In this document: piece by piece, positions 6,747-16,454 of the stretch | How the letters are laid out: every line of letters starts with the position of its first letter | Position numbering within the stretch: the first letter of the stretch is position 1 | DNA from: Polynucleobacter sp. MWH-Jannik1A5 | Lineage (GTDB): Bacteria; Pseudomonadota; Gammaproteobacteria; Burkholderiales; Burkholderiaceae | DNA: 64,000 bases | Assembly: GCF_018881795.1 (NCBI RefSeq) | Contig: NZ_JACVPQ010000001.1 | Location: 821,376 to 885,375, forward strand | Reading direction: 5' to 3' | Position numbers and translations under genes: made by a program | The notes under the pieces: generated by a model | The model's database searches: none | What the model saw: the letters and a program-made list of their open reading frames with translations, nothing else | What the model was told of the DNA's origin: nothing

Positions 6747-7301
6747 CTAATGGCTTTTCAAATATTCAATCACCCAGGCTGGATCGCTGTCACTTGGGAA
6801 GATTGGATAGTGAACTGCCTCTATCACGCCCTTATTCGCAATTAAAGTAACCCGCTTTAGTAATGTCATTCCAGCCGCTACAAAGGTTGGCATATTCAAT
6901 GCCTTTTGAAATTGATAGTTCACATCACTAACTACCGGGAATGGGAGGTGAAGTCTATCGGCCATCTCTTTTTGATACTCAGTCGTTTGAACACTTAAAC
7001 CCACTACTTCAGCGCCCAATGCCTGAAGTTCTTGATAGTGATCTCTAAAGGAACAGCTTTGCGGCGTACAACCTCTTGCCCCAGGAATTTGATCCCAACC
7101 ATCAGGCAAGGCAACATTGGGCTGCCCTGTCATTGGATAACAGTAGATAACTAATTTACCTTTGATGTCGCTAAAGTTAACAGTCTTACCATTGGTAGCA
7201 GTTAAAGAAATATTGGGCAGCTTCATTCCCTTCAAGTGATTGGTTGAGCCATCATCTTGAGGAATTGGAAGATCTGTAGGGAGCTGATTGAGATTTGTCA
7301 T
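6747..7301 (-). CDS. Peroxiredoxin (AhpC/TSA family)
   Basis: About 184 residues with a thioredoxin-fold peroxiredoxin domain: [19 protein letters not shown] near residue 30, then YCYPMTGQP and [13 protein letters not shown] with two cysteines (C-T-P-Q-S-C) near residues 78-83, and PFPVVSD near 120. It should reduce peroxides through a thiol cycle in the cytoplasm. The first Cys of CTPQSC is the likely peroxidatic residue by position relative to the family TPxC/TPQSC motif. ATG 7301 is preferred; an ATG two codons upstream (7307) also exists. Confidence 0.8.
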   Translation of the reverse strand: MTNLNQLPTDLPIPQDDGSTNHLKGMKLPNISLTATNGKTVNFSDIKGKLVIYCYPMTGQPNVALPDGWDQIPGARGCTPQSCSFRDHYQELQALGAEVVGLSVQTTEYQKEMADRLHLPFPVVSDVNYQFQKALNMPTFVAAGMTLLKRVTLIANKGVIEAVHYPIFPSDSDPAWVIEYLKSH

Positions 7302-7343
7302 ATGCAAATACTATACAAAACAAGCGCTCATAAGCAAGAAGGC

Positions 7344-7401
7344 AATAAAAAACCGCCCGAAGGTGGTTTTGATGTTTCTTGGTGGCCCGGGGCGGAATCG
7401 A
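7344..7401. repeat. Direct repeat: partial tRNA-Phe 3' end plus terminator (att-like copy 1)
   Basis: 58 bp matching 8203-8260 at 54 of 58 positions. Bases 7380-7401 correspond to the last 22 nt of tRNA-Phe (T-arm side, acceptor and CCA); 7344-7379 correspond to the spacer and terminator hairpin behind the tRNA. Similarity stops abruptly inside the T arm, leaving no complete tRNA. This is the arrangement left by integration at a tRNA 3' end. Confidence 0.8.
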
Positions 7402-7426
7402 CCGGCTCCGAGGATGAACAATTTAA

Positions 7427-8128
7427 CTAGAAGCGATAACCTAGGGTTAAACCAGCATAATTGTAGGTTGGCTGGTTTGAAACGCTAAAGGTGTATGGAC
7501 CATACCCCCCCATCTCACCTCTTTCGCTGTAAGTCTTTTTGGAAAAGTTAATCTGGTAAAGCTCTGCGCCGACATAAATGTTTTGTGTCACGGCATACTT
7601 GCCGCCTAAGCCATACAAAAATCCGGTCGTATTCCCAAAATTAATTGGATCTACCGAACCTCCATCTGAAAATGAATAGGACATCGAGGAAGATGCCTGG
7701 GCAACTCCAAGCTTAAGAAAGCCCAAAATATCTTTTGAAAAGTAATAGCCGGGCTCTATTGAAATGCCCATTACATTTTTCAAATTCATTGTTCTAGTCA
7801 TTGTTGAGCCATCTGAAAAGCCTGTTACATTGCTTCCAACATCATTAGAGCTTGCGTTGTAGAAAACATTGGCAGCCAAATTTAGGTTGTTAGCAAAACC
7901 ATATGAATATCCCAGAGAAATTGAGCCAACAAAATTGGTTTTATTGGCGGTAAAGCTACTACCGGGGCCAGGGTCTGAGTTATCAAAAATCAAATTTTGC
8001 GACTGCTGACTTTTTGTCATTGAGGCACCAAGTCCAAGCTGAAGATTTACGCCATCAAAAGCACCTTCAGCAAATGCTGCTCCAAAAGGTGTTACAGCAA
8101 GTAGCAAGGAAATAAAGAGTTTTTTCAT
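7427..8128 (-). CDS. Outer-membrane beta-barrel protein
   Basis: A 233-residue protein with a signal peptide ([20 protein letters not shown], cleavage after AFA) and alternating hydrophobic/aromatic strands such as [19 protein letters not shown] and [13 protein letters not shown]. It ends in [10 protein letters not shown]: the terminal Phe is the BAM recognition signature of outer-membrane barrels. Predicted as an eight-stranded OmpA/OmpW-like barrel of unknown function. The gene is the only content of a segment flanked by tRNA-Phe and a partial tRNA-Phe copy, so it may have been acquired. Confidence 0.8.
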   Translation of the reverse strand: MKKLFISLLLAVTPFGAAFAEGAFDGVNLQLGLGASMTKSQQSQNLIFDNSDPGPGSSFTANKTNFVGSISLGYSYGFANNLNLAANVFYNASSNDVGSNVTGFSDGSTMTRTMNLKNVMGISIEPGYYFSKDILGFLKLGVAQASSSMSYSFSDGGSVDPINFGNTTGFLYGLGGKYAVTQNIYVGAELYQINFSKKTYSERGEMGGYGPYTFSVSNQPTYNYAGLTLGYRF

Positions 8129-8202
8129 AGGGGTCTCATTTTGTAACTAGGGATTATGTGAATTATTCAGGAAATTTATCATTTAGGCTACCGTATGCCA
8201 AA

Positions 8203-8260
8203 AATAAAAAACCACCCGGAGGTGGTTTTGGTATTTCTTGGTGGCCCGGGGCGGAATCGA
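8203..8260. repeat. Direct repeat: tRNA-Phe 3' end plus terminator (att-like copy 2, intact side)
   Basis: The counterpart of 7344-7401, 54/58 identical. Here the repeat runs into the intact tRNA-Phe gene (8239-8314). The two copies are in the same orientation, 859 bp apart, and bracket the beta-barrel gene. Confidence 0.8.
8205..8230 (-). terminator. Intrinsic terminator after tRNA-Phe
   Basis: On the minus strand AAACCACC/GGTGGTTT-type hairpin with a CTCCGG-like loop region followed by TTTTTTA, nine bases beyond the tRNA CCA end. Confidence 0.75.
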
Positions 8261-8314
8261 ACCACCGACACAAGGATTTTCAATCCTCTGCTCTACCGAC
8301 TGAGCTACCAGGCC
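8239..8314 (-). tRNA. tRNA-Phe (GAA)
   Basis: A 76-nt cloverleaf on the minus strand: 5' GGCCTGGTAGCTCAGTCGGT, anticodon stem GAGGA/TCCTT with loop TTGAAAA (anticodon GAA), T loop TTCGATT, acceptor closing with GGGCCACCA (CCA encoded). The 3' end is duplicated at 7380-7401. Confidence 0.97.
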
Positions 8315-8407
8315 AAGACTTGGAATTATAACGAATTTGCTTTGGGCGCCGTTGATTTGCCAGATTGGCTTAATTCCGGGGGCGAGCAGCCCATTGCCAA
8401 TAGGTGA

Positions 8408-9091
8408 TTAGCTTTCGCCTTTATTACGAGAGGTGTCTATTCCTAGCGCTTTTAGCTTGCGATATAAATGGGTGCGCTCTAGGCCGGTGTATTCAGAAAT
8501 CTTCGTCATGCTACCGCCCATGATTTGCATCTGATGCTCAAAATAAGCCTTTTCAAAGAGATCTCTAGCCTCTCTTAGCGGCAGGTCAAAATACGTTTTT
8601 GCAATTCCACTAATGTATTCACCATCAGCAGGCGCGGGGGCTGACTCAACTACCGCTTGCTTTGGTGTTGCTGCAGCACTATTGCTAGATTGAACGATTC
8701 GCTCTTGTTCTGGTTCAACATATTTAGGAGAGCTTTCTAAAGCTTTGCTCACTGTCTTCAACAGCTTTTGTAAAGCAATCGGCTTTTCTAAAAAGTTCAA
8801 AGCGCCAATTCGCGTTGCTTCAACAGCGGTGTCAATCGTTGCGTGACCAGACATCATCACTACGGGCATCGTCAACTGACCAGTGTTGGACCACTCTTTT
8901 AATAATGTAATGCCATCCGTATCTGGCATCCAAATGTCTAGCAAAACTAAATCGGGGCGCATCTGCTCTCGAATAGTGCGTGCTTGTATAGCGCTCTCTG
9001 CGGCGTACACGGTATGGCCTTCATCTGTAAGGATCTCATTGAGAAGCTCACGAATACCCATCTCGTCATCTACAACCAAAATACTAGCCAT
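8408..9091 (-). CDS. ntrX: NtrX-like response regulator without AAA+ domain
   Basis: 227 residues: an N-terminal receiver (about 1-120; acidic DDE, phosphoacceptor Asp in LVLLDIWMPD, Thr/Ser in VMMSGHA, Lys in FLEKPI), an Ala/Pro-rich linker (about 130-160), and a C-terminal Fis-type helix-turn-helix (about 180-222) with SEYTGLERTHLYRKLKALGI, which is the NtrX DNA-binding signature. Classical NtrX proteins carry a sigma-54 AAA+ domain in the middle; here it is absent, so activation of sigma-54 holoenzyme is not expected. The gene starts 2 bp after ntrY, its sensor kinase partner. Confidence 0.85.
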   Translation of the reverse strand: MASILVVDDEMGIRELLNEILTDEGHTVYAAESAIQARTIREQMRPDLVLLDIWMPDTDGITLLKEWSNTGQLTMPVVMMSGHATIDTAVEATRIGALNFLEKPIALQKLLKTVSKALESSPKYVEPEQERIVQSSNSAAATPKQAVVESAPAPADGEYISGIAKTYFDLPLREARDLFEKAYFEHQMQIMGGSMTKISEYTGLERTHLYRKLKALGIDTSRNKGES

Positions 9092-9093
9092 GC

Positions 9094-11403
9094 TTAGGCT
9101 GCCTCTTTTGCTAGATTCATAAACAATATTGATACTTGCGCACCAATCACTTCTTCACCCGACATACGATTGCGGATTTCAATTTTGGCCGCATGATCAT
9201 CAACAATTTTCTTGACTACCGCCAAACCCAATCCTGTACCTTTGCTCTTTGTTGTTACATATGGCTCAAAGGCTCTTGCCAATATCTTAGCTGGAAATCC
9301 AACTCCACAATCACTTATTGATAAGCGCACTGCATTTTGAACCACGCCATTGTGCTCGCCATACGGCACCAACTCTGTTTTTACCTCTACTGGACTACCA
9401 GGATTGGGGCCTTCAAGAGTCGCGTCTTGAGCGTTTTGCAGCAAGTTATGGATTACCTGCCTGAGTTGGGTTGGGTCGCCCATAATGTTTGGGCACCCTG
9501 GATCCAGGTTGGTTTTCAGAGGACTTCCTTCATAAAGACCTAAGATCTCAGAGGTAAGTGTATTGATAGAAACTGGCTTCAATTGAGGGGTTGGGGTCTT
9601 TGCAAAATCCCTAAAATCATTGACCATTTCTTTCATGGCCTGCACCTGACCAATAATGGTTTCGGTGCTGCGATTAATCATTTCTTCTTGCTCTGGACTC
9701 AACTTGCCGGCAAGTTTATGTTGCAATCTTTCAGCTGAAAGCTGAATAGGTGTAAGTGGATTTTTAATCTCGTGGGCTAGGCGTCTTGCTACCTCGCTCC
9801 AGGCAATCGATCTTTGTGCGCTCACCACGTCGGTAATGTCGTCAAAAACTACCATGCGCAAATCACCGGTCAACTCTGTGCCGCGCACAAACAGCGTGAC
9901 GCCCAATTCATTTTCAAACTCATTGGTGCTGTGTAACTGAATTTGTTTTTGCCACACTGGCGCATTGGTTTGATTAGACTTTTGCTCCACCCCACCCTCA
10001 CCAGCTACAGCAAGTTTCATGGTGGCAAAACCCTCTTTGATGGCCCCCTCAAACTCTTGCAAAGCAGGACTGCTGCTCAGCGGTCTTCCATCAAGCTGAG
10101 TTAGGTCTTGCCCAAAAATTCTGTCGGCTCCAGCATTGCTAGAAACAACGTTGTAGTTTTTATCAAAAATACATACGCCTGCAGTAAGGCTTCCCAATAC
10201 TCGCTCCAAGAAAGCTTTGGACTCCTGCAAAGAGGTGCGGGTATCTGCCAACTGTCTTGTCATAACATTAAATTGACGCGTAAGCATGCCAAGCTCATCA
10301 CCAGTATCTAACTCGGGCTTGGGTGATAAGTCACCCTGTGCCACTGCCTGCGTTCCTTTTAGCAGCATGAGCAAAGGGCGAGCAAGTTGTCTACCCAACA
10401 TAAGTGCCAAGGTAATAGCTACAAATACAGCAAAGAAGAGGGTCAGGGTTAGCGTACCAACAAACATCTTGCGCAGACCTGTGCGTCCCAGTGACTTTTC
10501 TTGATATTCACTATATGCAGATTCAACCGCAAAAATATTCTTTGCCAATGGGGCAGGAATATAGCGCACAAGCTGCAAGAAATATCTATCTTCCGCATCT
10601 TTGCTAGAGTCCACCCTACCGTGGGTAGCCTTCTTGCGAACAATGGGAACAATTGCCCTAATGCGATAGCCACGCTGCCCGCCATCCATTTCAATTTGAT
10701 CTAAAAAGGTAGCGCCCTTATTTTTAAAAGCCTCTGCAACAACATCAGCAGTGGGCGCAGGAAAATATTTTTTAGGCTTTAGCTCGCTGGTGATAATTAA
10801 ATTACGCTGCATATTAAAGAGGCTTACCTCTTGAATACCAAATTGATTGCGAATCTTCATAATGACCGCACCAACCTGATCTGTTGTGGCGCCCGAAGGA
10901 ATCTGCACAATTTGTTCGGCAATAAAATTGCCTTCGCCTAAGATTTCTTCTTGGGCAACTCGCAAAGTAACTCGACCCAACTCCAGACCAGAGTTCAATG
11001 CTGACTCTACCTTTACATCAAACCAGGTTTCAATGCTGCGTGATACGAACTGCAAAGAAACGCCGTACAAAATCAATCCCGGGACGATGCCAACCAAGGC
11101 AAAAATCATTGCCAGCTTTGCGATTAGGCGTGTGCCAAAATGGCCTCGATACCAGCGCACTGCAATCACTGCCACCAAAATCAAAATAACCAATGTCAGA
11201 GAAATGCCAATCACTACGTTTGCGGCATACAACCAAATAAAATAGTTATCAAAAAACTCTGTATTGGATGAGGCGATTGCTAATAAAACCAAGAGCAAGA
11301 GAGCGAAAACGCCAATCAATCCAATCGTGATTGGAATTACTTTTTTGCTCCAGACTTTTGATGTAAAAAAGCCTGGGTCCAGAAGGGCTGCTATCGATCT
11401 CAT
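9094..11403 (-). CDS. ntrY: NtrY-like sensor histidine kinase
   Basis: 769 residues with three N-terminal membrane helices (about 24-45, 57-85, 95-117), a large extracytoplasmic region, a fourth helix near 325, a HAMP region (RPLLMLLKGTQAVAQGDLS), a PAS domain (about 405-520), HisKA with the phosphorylated His in ARRLAHEIKNPLTPIQLS (about 555) and HATPase_c (N box HNLLQNAQDA, G boxes DCGVGFP and GTGLGLAVVKKI). This is the NtrY architecture, a redox/nitrogen-related kinase pairing with NtrX. It overlaps the DUF4390 gene by 4 bp (start) and runs into ntrX. Confidence 0.9.
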   Translation of the reverse strand: MRSIAALLDPGFFTSKVWSKKVIPITIGLIGVFALLLLVLLAIASSNTEFFDNYFIWLYAANVVIGISLTLVILILVAVIAVRWYRGHFGTRLIAKLAMIFALVGIVPGLILYGVSLQFVSRSIETWFDVKVESALNSGLELGRVTLRVAQEEILGEGNFIAEQIVQIPSGATTDQVGAVIMKIRNQFGIQEVSLFNMQRNLIITSELKPKKYFPAPTADVVAEAFKNKGATFLDQIEMDGGQRGYRIRAIVPIVRKKATHGRVDSSKDAEDRYFLQLVRYIPAPLAKNIFAVESAYSEYQEKSLGRTGLRKMFVGTLTLTLFFAVFVAITLALMLGRQLARPLLMLLKGTQAVAQGDLSPKPELDTGDELGMLTRQFNVMTRQLADTRTSLQESKAFLERVLGSLTAGVCIFDKNYNVVSSNAGADRIFGQDLTQLDGRPLSSSPALQEFEGAIKEGFATMKLAVAGEGGVEQKSNQTNAPVWQKQIQLHSTNEFENELGVTLFVRGTELTGDLRMVVFDDITDVVSAQRSIAWSEVARRLAHEIKNPLTPIQLSAERLQHKLAGKLSPEQEEMINRSTETIIGQVQAMKEMVNDFRDFAKTPTPQLKPVSINTLTSEILGLYEGSPLKTNLDPGCPNIMGDPTQLRQVIHNLLQNAQDATLEGPNPGSPVEVKTELVPYGEHNGVVQNAVRLSISDCGVGFPAKILARAFEPYVTTKSKGTGLGLAVVKKIVDDHAAKIEIRNRMSGEEVIGAQVSILFMNLAKEAA

Positions 11404-11981
11404 CGCTTAATCAGATTGGGGCCATTTGGAGAGAACGGAAAGCGATACCAATCGCTCGATACATTCCAGTCGCGATTATTTAATGCATTGACCTGGAATG
11501 GTTTTGGTAACTTGCTCAGGTCCAGGGTCATCCGCATGCTTGCGGTATATGATTTGCCGGGGTCCAGTTGTGAGCTATCCATTACACGCCAACTACCTAT
11601 GCTCCCTACGGCCTGTAATGCTTCAGACATAGATTTGGCAGAAAAGGTAAAACCTTCAGAAGCAATGCGGTACTGCTGTGTCAATGGTTGATACGACAAA
11701 CGAGTTTGTCTTTGTATGAGGGCTGGCTTCTCATCAAACCAATACCAACGTGATCTTGTTAAATCAAACTCTGTTTGAAAATATAAAACTACGCCTTTTT
11801 TTACTGCATCTTCTAGGCCTGGTGATAATTCAATCTGATAAGTAGCACTCAAAAGCCAGTCGTTGTCTGACCTCTCCAGCTCAAAGGATTTGATCTTGAT
11901 ACCTTCTGCACTAACGGTTGTTGAGAGAACTCCCAAAGCCATCAAGAACAAAAAGAGGAGTTGTTTAATTCTTCGGCTCAT
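11400..11981 (-). CDS. DUF4390 domain-containing exported protein
   Basis: 193 residues with a cleavable-type signal peptide (LLFLFLMALGVLSTTVSA) and a mature beta-rich domain (WLLSATYQIELSPGLEDAV, YFQTEFDLTRSRWYWFDEK, RLSYQPLTQQYRIA). This is the DUF4390 protein found between rsmB and ntrY in many betaproteobacteria. Function unknown; an envelope role linked to NtrY sensing is inference. It overlaps both neighbours by 4 bp (rsmB stop/own start and own stop/ntrY start), so it is translationally coupled. Confidence 0.8.
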   Translation of the reverse strand: MSRRIKQLLFLFLMALGVLSTTVSAEGIKIKSFELERSDNDWLLSATYQIELSPGLEDAVKKGVVLYFQTEFDLTRSRWYWFDEKPALIQRQTRLSYQPLTQQYRIASEGFTFSAKSMSEALQAVGSIGSWRVMDSSQLDPGKSYTASMRMTLDLSKLPKPFQVNALNNRDWNVSSDWYRFPFSPNGPNLIKR

Positions 11982-13294
11982 GGCCCATTTTTCTTAAACA
12001 AAGCATAGTAAAAACCGTCATTTAACTCGCCAGGCAAAATCTGGCCTGGAGCATCTAATCGTACCGCATCAGAGTGCTGCCTCGCAAACCAATTAGCCTG
12101 ATCCTCGCCCTCCTCAACAAATATCGAGCAAGTCACATACAAAAGAGTGCCCCCTGGCTTCAGCATCTTCCAAGCTTGGTTCAAAATGCCTCGCTGTCGT
12201 TCTTGTAAGGCCCGGATATCTGCTTCACGTCTCAGAAATGGAATGTCTGGATGTCGCGACACAATACCCGATGCAGAACAAGGAGCATCGAGCAAAATTT
12301 TGTCAAAAGGAATGCCGTCCCACCAGGCGGATTTTGAAGCATCGCCACGCACTACGCGCACCTTGTCAGAGCGCAAGCGAAGGCGGTCTAAATTGCCACC
12401 AATTTTTCCTATCCGATCACCATCTAGCTCCAAAGCCTTCATTGAACAATCAGCAAGCTCTAGTAAGTGTGCGGTCTTCCCACCGGGAGCAGCACAAGCA
12501 TCTAACACCATCTCACCATCATGGGGGCTTAGCAAAATCGCAGCAAGCTGTGCTCCCGCATCTTGGACGGATACAGCGCCACTATAAAAACCTGGCAGAT
12601 CAGAAACGGGTACCGCCTCTGGAATCAAGAGTGCGCAAGACAATGTAACGCCAGCCACCTCCTCGATAGGTTCTGATGAAATTCCTGCCTCAGACAACAG
12701 AGATTGATATTGCTCGCGCGTATATTGACGCTGATTTACACGCAAAATTAATGGTGCACGCTTGGCCTGCTGAAACAAAATTGATTGCCAAGACTTAGAG
12801 TAATTGCGCTTGAGATTTGCTCGCCACCATGCGGGTACATACATTGGGATTGGATCTGGCGGGTAGCGCTTCTCGCCCTCAAGCGGTTGCACTAAAAGAC
12901 TTACCTTACGCAGAACTGCGTTTACCAATCCCTTGGCATACATAGTCTTGTCATACTCACTACATGCTTTAACCGCTTGATCAACAATAGTGTGTGCTGG
13001 ATAGCCTTTGCTATCTGCCCCATCATGCAAAAACAAAGCAATGGCAATGCTCAATAAATGATCGGTCTCTGGCGGAGGGGTCTTTGGAATAAATTGTTTG
13101 ATCAACTCGTGCGAGCGCACCCATTTGCGGAGGGCATCAAAACTAAGGCTCTGAACAATCGGGCGTTCGTGTGGCTCAAGCTGATCTAAAACTTCTGTAA
13201 GCGATCTTCCGCTCATCACCTCACTAATCGCTTGTGCAGCTATAGTAATTGCCTCAGAAAGCGGGAGACTGCGTGGTTTTTGCTGATCAGTCAA
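11978..13294 (-). CDS. rsmB: 16S rRNA (cytosine-967-C5)-methyltransferase
   Basis: 438 residues: an N-terminal NusB-like RNA-binding domain (about 10-150, with GLVNAVLRKV) and a SAM-dependent methyltransferase domain with motif I LDACAAPGGKTAHLLE, motif IV LLDAPCSASGIV (Pro-Cys) and motif VI YVTCSIFVEEGE (catalytic Cys). It methylates C967 of 16S rRNA. Start is TTG at 13294, almost abutting htpX; no ATG upstream fits. Part of the htpX–rsmB–DUF4390–ntrY–ntrX run. Confidence 0.92.
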   Translation of the reverse strand: MTDQQKPRSLPLSEAITIAAQAISEVMSGRSLTEVLDQLEPHERPIVQSLSFDALRKWVRSHELIKQFIPKTPPPETDHLLSIAIALFLHDGADSKGYPAHTIVDQAVKACSEYDKTMYAKGLVNAVLRKVSLLVQPLEGEKRYPPDPIPMYVPAWWRANLKRNYSKSWQSILFQQAKRAPLILRVNQRQYTREQYQSLLSEAGISSEPIEEVAGVTLSCALLIPEAVPVSDLPGFYSGAVSVQDAGAQLAAILLSPHDGEMVLDACAAPGGKTAHLLELADCSMKALELDGDRIGKIGGNLDRLRLRSDKVRVVRGDASKSAWWDGIPFDKILLDAPCSASGIVSRHPDIPFLRREADIRALQERQRGILNQAWKMLKPGGTLLYVTCSIFVEEGEDQANWFARQHSDAVRLDAPGQILPGELNDGFYYALFKKNGP

Positions 13295-13295
13295 A

Positions 13296-14162
13296 TTAAT
13301 TTGCTCCGGGGTATACCCCGTTTTTAGCCATATGCATTAAGCGTGCCACCCGCTCTTCAGTGGGAGGATGTGTTGAAAAAAGTTGTGCAAGACCGCCAGC
13401 GCTTAAAGGATTGAGAATCATCATCTGCGCAGTTTCAGGATGCTGCTCAACAGCCTGAAACGGGATGCCTTGTGCATAGTTATGAATTTTTTCCAGCGCA
13501 TGTGCGAGAGCTTCCGGGTCAGAGCTAATTTCTGCACCGCCGCGATCGGCCTCATATTCTCGCGCGCGAGAAATGCTCATCTGAATCAGGCTTGCTGCAA
13601 TTGGTGCCAATATAGCCACCATTAAGCTTGCTATTGGATTGTTGGGTCTTCCCTCTGAATCGCGCCCACCAAAGAACATCGCAAAATTTGCTAGCGCAGA
13701 AATTGCACCGGCCATAGTTGCAGCTACCGTTGAAATCAAAATATCCCGATGACGAACATGTGCAAGTTCATGCGCCATTACACCGCGTAATTCACGATTC
13801 GAAAGAATTTTTAGAATCCCCGTTGTGGCAGCAACGGAAGCATTTTCTGGATTTCGTCCTGTTGCAAAAGCATTGGGTGCATCTTCATTAATCAAAAATA
13901 CTTTGGGCATCGGCAAACCTGCCTTTTCGGCTAGCTCTTTCACTAACCCATAAAACTGAGGCGCAGATCTTTCGTCAACCTGCTGTGCATTAGTCATCTT
14001 TAGCACCATGGTGTCAGAAAACCAATAGCTAAAAAAGTTCATGCCAACCGCCATAAGCAAAGCCATTAACATGCCCTGCTCGCCACCCAACATGCCGCCA
14101 ACCACAATAAATAAGGCGGTAATGGCTGCCATCAAAACAGCAGTTTTTGCAAAATTAAACAT
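13296..14162 (-). CDS. htpX: Membrane zinc protease HtpX
   Basis: 288 residues, with two N-terminal membrane helices (about 5-25 and 30-50), the zinc motif [12 protein letters not shown] (HEXXH) near residue 130, two more helices, and the third zinc ligand Glu in [11 protein letters not shown] near 208. HtpX is an M48 inner-membrane metalloprotease that removes misfolded membrane proteins. Full length for the family. It lies 2 bp after fmt and 1 bp before rsmB. Confidence 0.93.
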   Translation of the reverse strand: MFNFAKTAVLMAAITALFIVVGGMLGGEQGMLMALLMAVGMNFFSYWFSDTMVLKMTNAQQVDERSAPQFYGLVKELAEKAGLPMPKVFLINEDAPNAFATGRNPENASVAATTGILKILSNRELRGVMAHELAHVRHRDILISTVAATMAGAISALANFAMFFGGRDSEGRPNNPIASLMVAILAPIAASLIQMSISRAREYEADRGGAEISSDPEALAHALEKIHNYAQGIPFQAVEQHPETAQMMILNPLSAGGLAQLFSTHPPTEERVARLMHMAKNGVYPGAN

Positions 14163-14164
14163 TT

Positions 14165-15163
14165 CTACTCCTTTGACTGAAAATGCAACCGTTTTTCACC
14201 GTCACCAATTGACTGTAGGCCTGTTTTGGCACCTATTTTTTTTCCACCAGGTTTTTGTATTTGAGTAACCTCGATTACGCCTTGGCCACATTGAATATAT
14301 ACGCCTTCGCCACTAAACCCAATTACATCACCGATATTCCCAGTTGGGCTTATAGCCCCATCATCAGCGACCTGAGAATCCCAAAGCTTCACGATAAGTC
14401 CGTTGACCTGACTGCTTGCGCCGGGGAAAGGATTAAAAGCTCGAATACGCAGATCGATTTCGTTTGCACTTAAAGCCCAATCAATTTCCGCCTCGCTTTT
14501 TAATATTTTTTCGGCATAAGTAATGCCTGTATTTGGTTGCGGCGCTCGAATCAAGTCTTTACCTTGCTGCAAAGCGTCTAGTGTTTTAACAATCAGATCA
14601 GCGCCAAGTTGCGCCAATCGGTCATGCAAACTAGCGCTTGTTTCATCGCGCGTAATAGCAATCTGAGCATCCATCACTACGTCACCAGTATCCAGTCCTG
14701 CATCCATTTGCATTATGCAAACACCGGTGTTGGCATCGCCCGCCTCAATCGCTCGCTGAATTGGCGCAGCACCACGCCAACGAGGAAGTAGAGAGGCGTG
14801 AATATTAAAGCCACCAAATCTTCCGGGCCGCTCACTTATATCTAAAATTTCTTGGGGAAGAATCAAGCCATAGGCAACAACAACCATGGCATCAAACTCA
14901 GTTGATGAGAGGCGCTCATAGGCTTCCTCGGCTTGTGCTTTTTTTTGTGGATCAGCGTTGGTGCGTCTTAATGTTTCTGGCTGCAATACCGGAATATTTT
15001 TTTCTAAAGCAAACTCTTTAACCGGGCTTGCTTGTAAATGCATCCCCCTGCCAGAGCGGCGATCAGGCTGAGTAAGCGCTAGAACAATTTCATGTCCTGC
15101 AGCATCGATTGCGCGCATGGCTTGCGCAGCAAACACCGGGGTTCCAGCAAAGACAATTTTCAT
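14165..15163 (-). CDS. fmt: Methionyl-tRNA formyltransferase
   Basis: 332 residues. N-terminal formyltransferase domain with [11 protein letters not shown], the catalytic region [20 protein letters not shown] (Asn-x-His, about 118) and [11 protein letters not shown]; the C-terminal OB-like domain contains [12 protein letters not shown]. It formylates Met on initiator tRNA using 10-formyl-THF. It is 8 bp downstream of def, the deformylase that removes the same group, the usual pairing. Confidence 0.95.
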   Translation of the reverse strand: MKIVFAGTPVFAAQAMRAIDAAGHEIVLALTQPDRRSGRGMHLQASPVKEFALEKNIPVLQPETLRRTNADPQKKAQAEEAYERLSSTEFDAMVVVAYGLILPQEILDISERPGRFGGFNIHASLLPRWRGAAPIQRAIEAGDANTGVCIMQMDAGLDTGDVVMDAQIAITRDETSASLHDRLAQLGADLIVKTLDALQQGKDLIRAPQPNTGITYAEKILKSEAEIDWALSANEIDLRIRAFNPFPGASSQVNGLIVKLWDSQVADDGAISPTGNIGDVIGFSGEGVYIQCGQGVIEVTQIQKPGGKKIGAKTGLQSIGDGEKRLHFQSKE

Positions 15164-15171
15164 TGGGGCGC

Positions 15172-15687
15172 TTAGCGCTGACCTACTAATTCTTTAGCGC
15201 GCTTCTTCATTTTTTGTGAGATACGAGTTCGCTTCAGGATTGATAAATATTCGACAAATACTTTTCCTTGCAAATGATCTAACTCGTGCTGCAAACAAAC
15301 TGCCAACAAGCCATCGGCATTTATTTCAAATTCTTTGCCGTCAATATCTAGTGCCTTAACGCGAATTTCTGCTGGCCTTTCAACTTCGTCATAAAACTCA
15401 GGGACAGACAGGCAGCCTTCACGCCAAGATTTCGTTTCCGCACTTGCCCAAATAATTTCCGGATTGATAAAAACCATCAACTCGTTTTGCTCATCAGATA
15501 CATCGATCACTACGATGCGCTCATGAATATCTACTTGGGTTGCTGCCAAGCCAACGCCGGGGGCTTCATACATAGTGTCCGCCATATCAGCGACAATTTT
15601 TTTAATGCGAGCATCAACCTGCGCTACCGGTTTTGCAACCTTGTGGAGGCGGGGGTCTGGATAACAAAGGACATTTAACAAAGCCAT
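15172..15687 (-). CDS. def: Peptide deformylase
   Basis: 171 residues from ATG 15687 ([20 protein letters not shown]), the usual family N-terminus. The three deformylase motifs are present: [17 protein letters not shown] (Cys zinc ligand) and [13 protein letters not shown] (HEXXH). It removes formyl from nascent proteins. The frame is open further upstream to 15747 but that part does not resemble the family. Divergent from dprA, with 53 bp between starts. Confidence 0.95.
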   Translation of the reverse strand: MALLNVLCYPDPRLHKVAKPVAQVDARIKKIVADMADTMYEAPGVGLAATQVDIHERIVVIDVSDEQNELMVFINPEIIWASAETKSWREGCLSVPEFYDEVERPAEIRVKALDIDGKEFEINADGLLAVCLQHELDHLQGKVFVEYLSILKRTRISQKMKKRAKELVGQR

Positions 15688-15740
15688 ATAAGAATTATCC
15701 AACAGAGCTATCAGTCTGTCCTGATTGTTCAAATTCCCCC

Positions 15741-16454
15741 ATGGCACAAAATTGTTTTATGCAAATACTGCCTACGCCGAATGCCCCCACCTGCATCAAC
15801 TGTGGAAGCGATGACTACCCTCGCCGTCTTTATGATTTATTTGACCCCCCAGAGTCGCTCTATATATATGGAGAAATTGCTCTTTTAAAGAAACCCATGA
15901 TTGCCATCGTGGGCTCAAGAAGCGCTAGTCTAGAAGGTCTAAAAAATGCCCGCCTCATTGCTCAAGGACTATCAAAAGCAGGGGTGCTCATTGTTTCTGG
16001 GCTAGCCATAGGCGTTGATAGCGCAGCCCACCATGCCGTCCTTAAGCTTGGGCCTGGGCACTTCACCGCCGCAGTGCTGGGAACCGGTATAGACCTTGTG
16101 TACCCACGTCAAAATACCAGCCTTTCTCAAGCCATTGGGCAACGAGGACTCTTGATCTCTGAATTGCCCCCAGGGGCAGGCCCCAAGGCATGGCACTTTC
16201 CCAGGCGAAATCGCATCATTGCAGCACTCTCGCTCGGTGTTGTGGTGATCGAAGCCGCCAAAATGTCGGGTTCACTCATTACGGCCCGACTGGCAGCAGA
16301 TTTAGGGAGGGAAGTTTTTGCTATTCCAGGCCCCATTAGCAACCCCAACTCAATAGGCTGCCATCTGCTGATTCAGCAAGGGGCAAAACTTGCCTTTCGG
16401 CCGGAGGATATTCTTGAGGAGCTCGATTTTTGCTTGAAACCCTCATTTAAATGA
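15741..16454 (+). CDS. dprA: DNA-processing protein DprA (short form)
   Basis: About 237 residues containing the Rossmann-like DprA core: [20 protein letters not shown] (about 27-46), [81 protein letters not shown] and [20 protein letters not shown]. These are the ssDNA/RecA-loading signature segments used in natural transformation. Unlike typical 350-380-residue DprA it lacks the N-terminal SAM-like domain (the core starts about 25 residues in) and the C-terminal winged-helix domain. Start could be ATG 15741 or ATG 15759. Confidence 0.85.
   Translation: MAQNCFMQILPTPNAPTCINCGSDDYPRRLYDLFDPPESLYIYGEIALLKKPMIAIVGSRSASLEGLKNARLIAQGLSKAGVLIVSGLAIGVDSAAHHAVLKLGPGHFTAAVLGTGIDLVYPRQNTSLSQAIGQRGLLISELPPGAGPKAWHFPRRNRIIAALSLGVVVIEAAKMSGSLITARLAADLGREVFAIPGPISNPNSIGCHLLIQQGAKLAFRPEDILEELDFCLKPSFK

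Noticed and set aside
8195-8407. Plus-strand open frame of 70 codons
   Set aside because: It runs antisense through tRNA-Phe and its terminator.
12147-12648. Two long plus-strand frames opposite rsmB
   Set aside because: They are antisense shadows of a conserved methyltransferase, with no ribosome site and biased composition.
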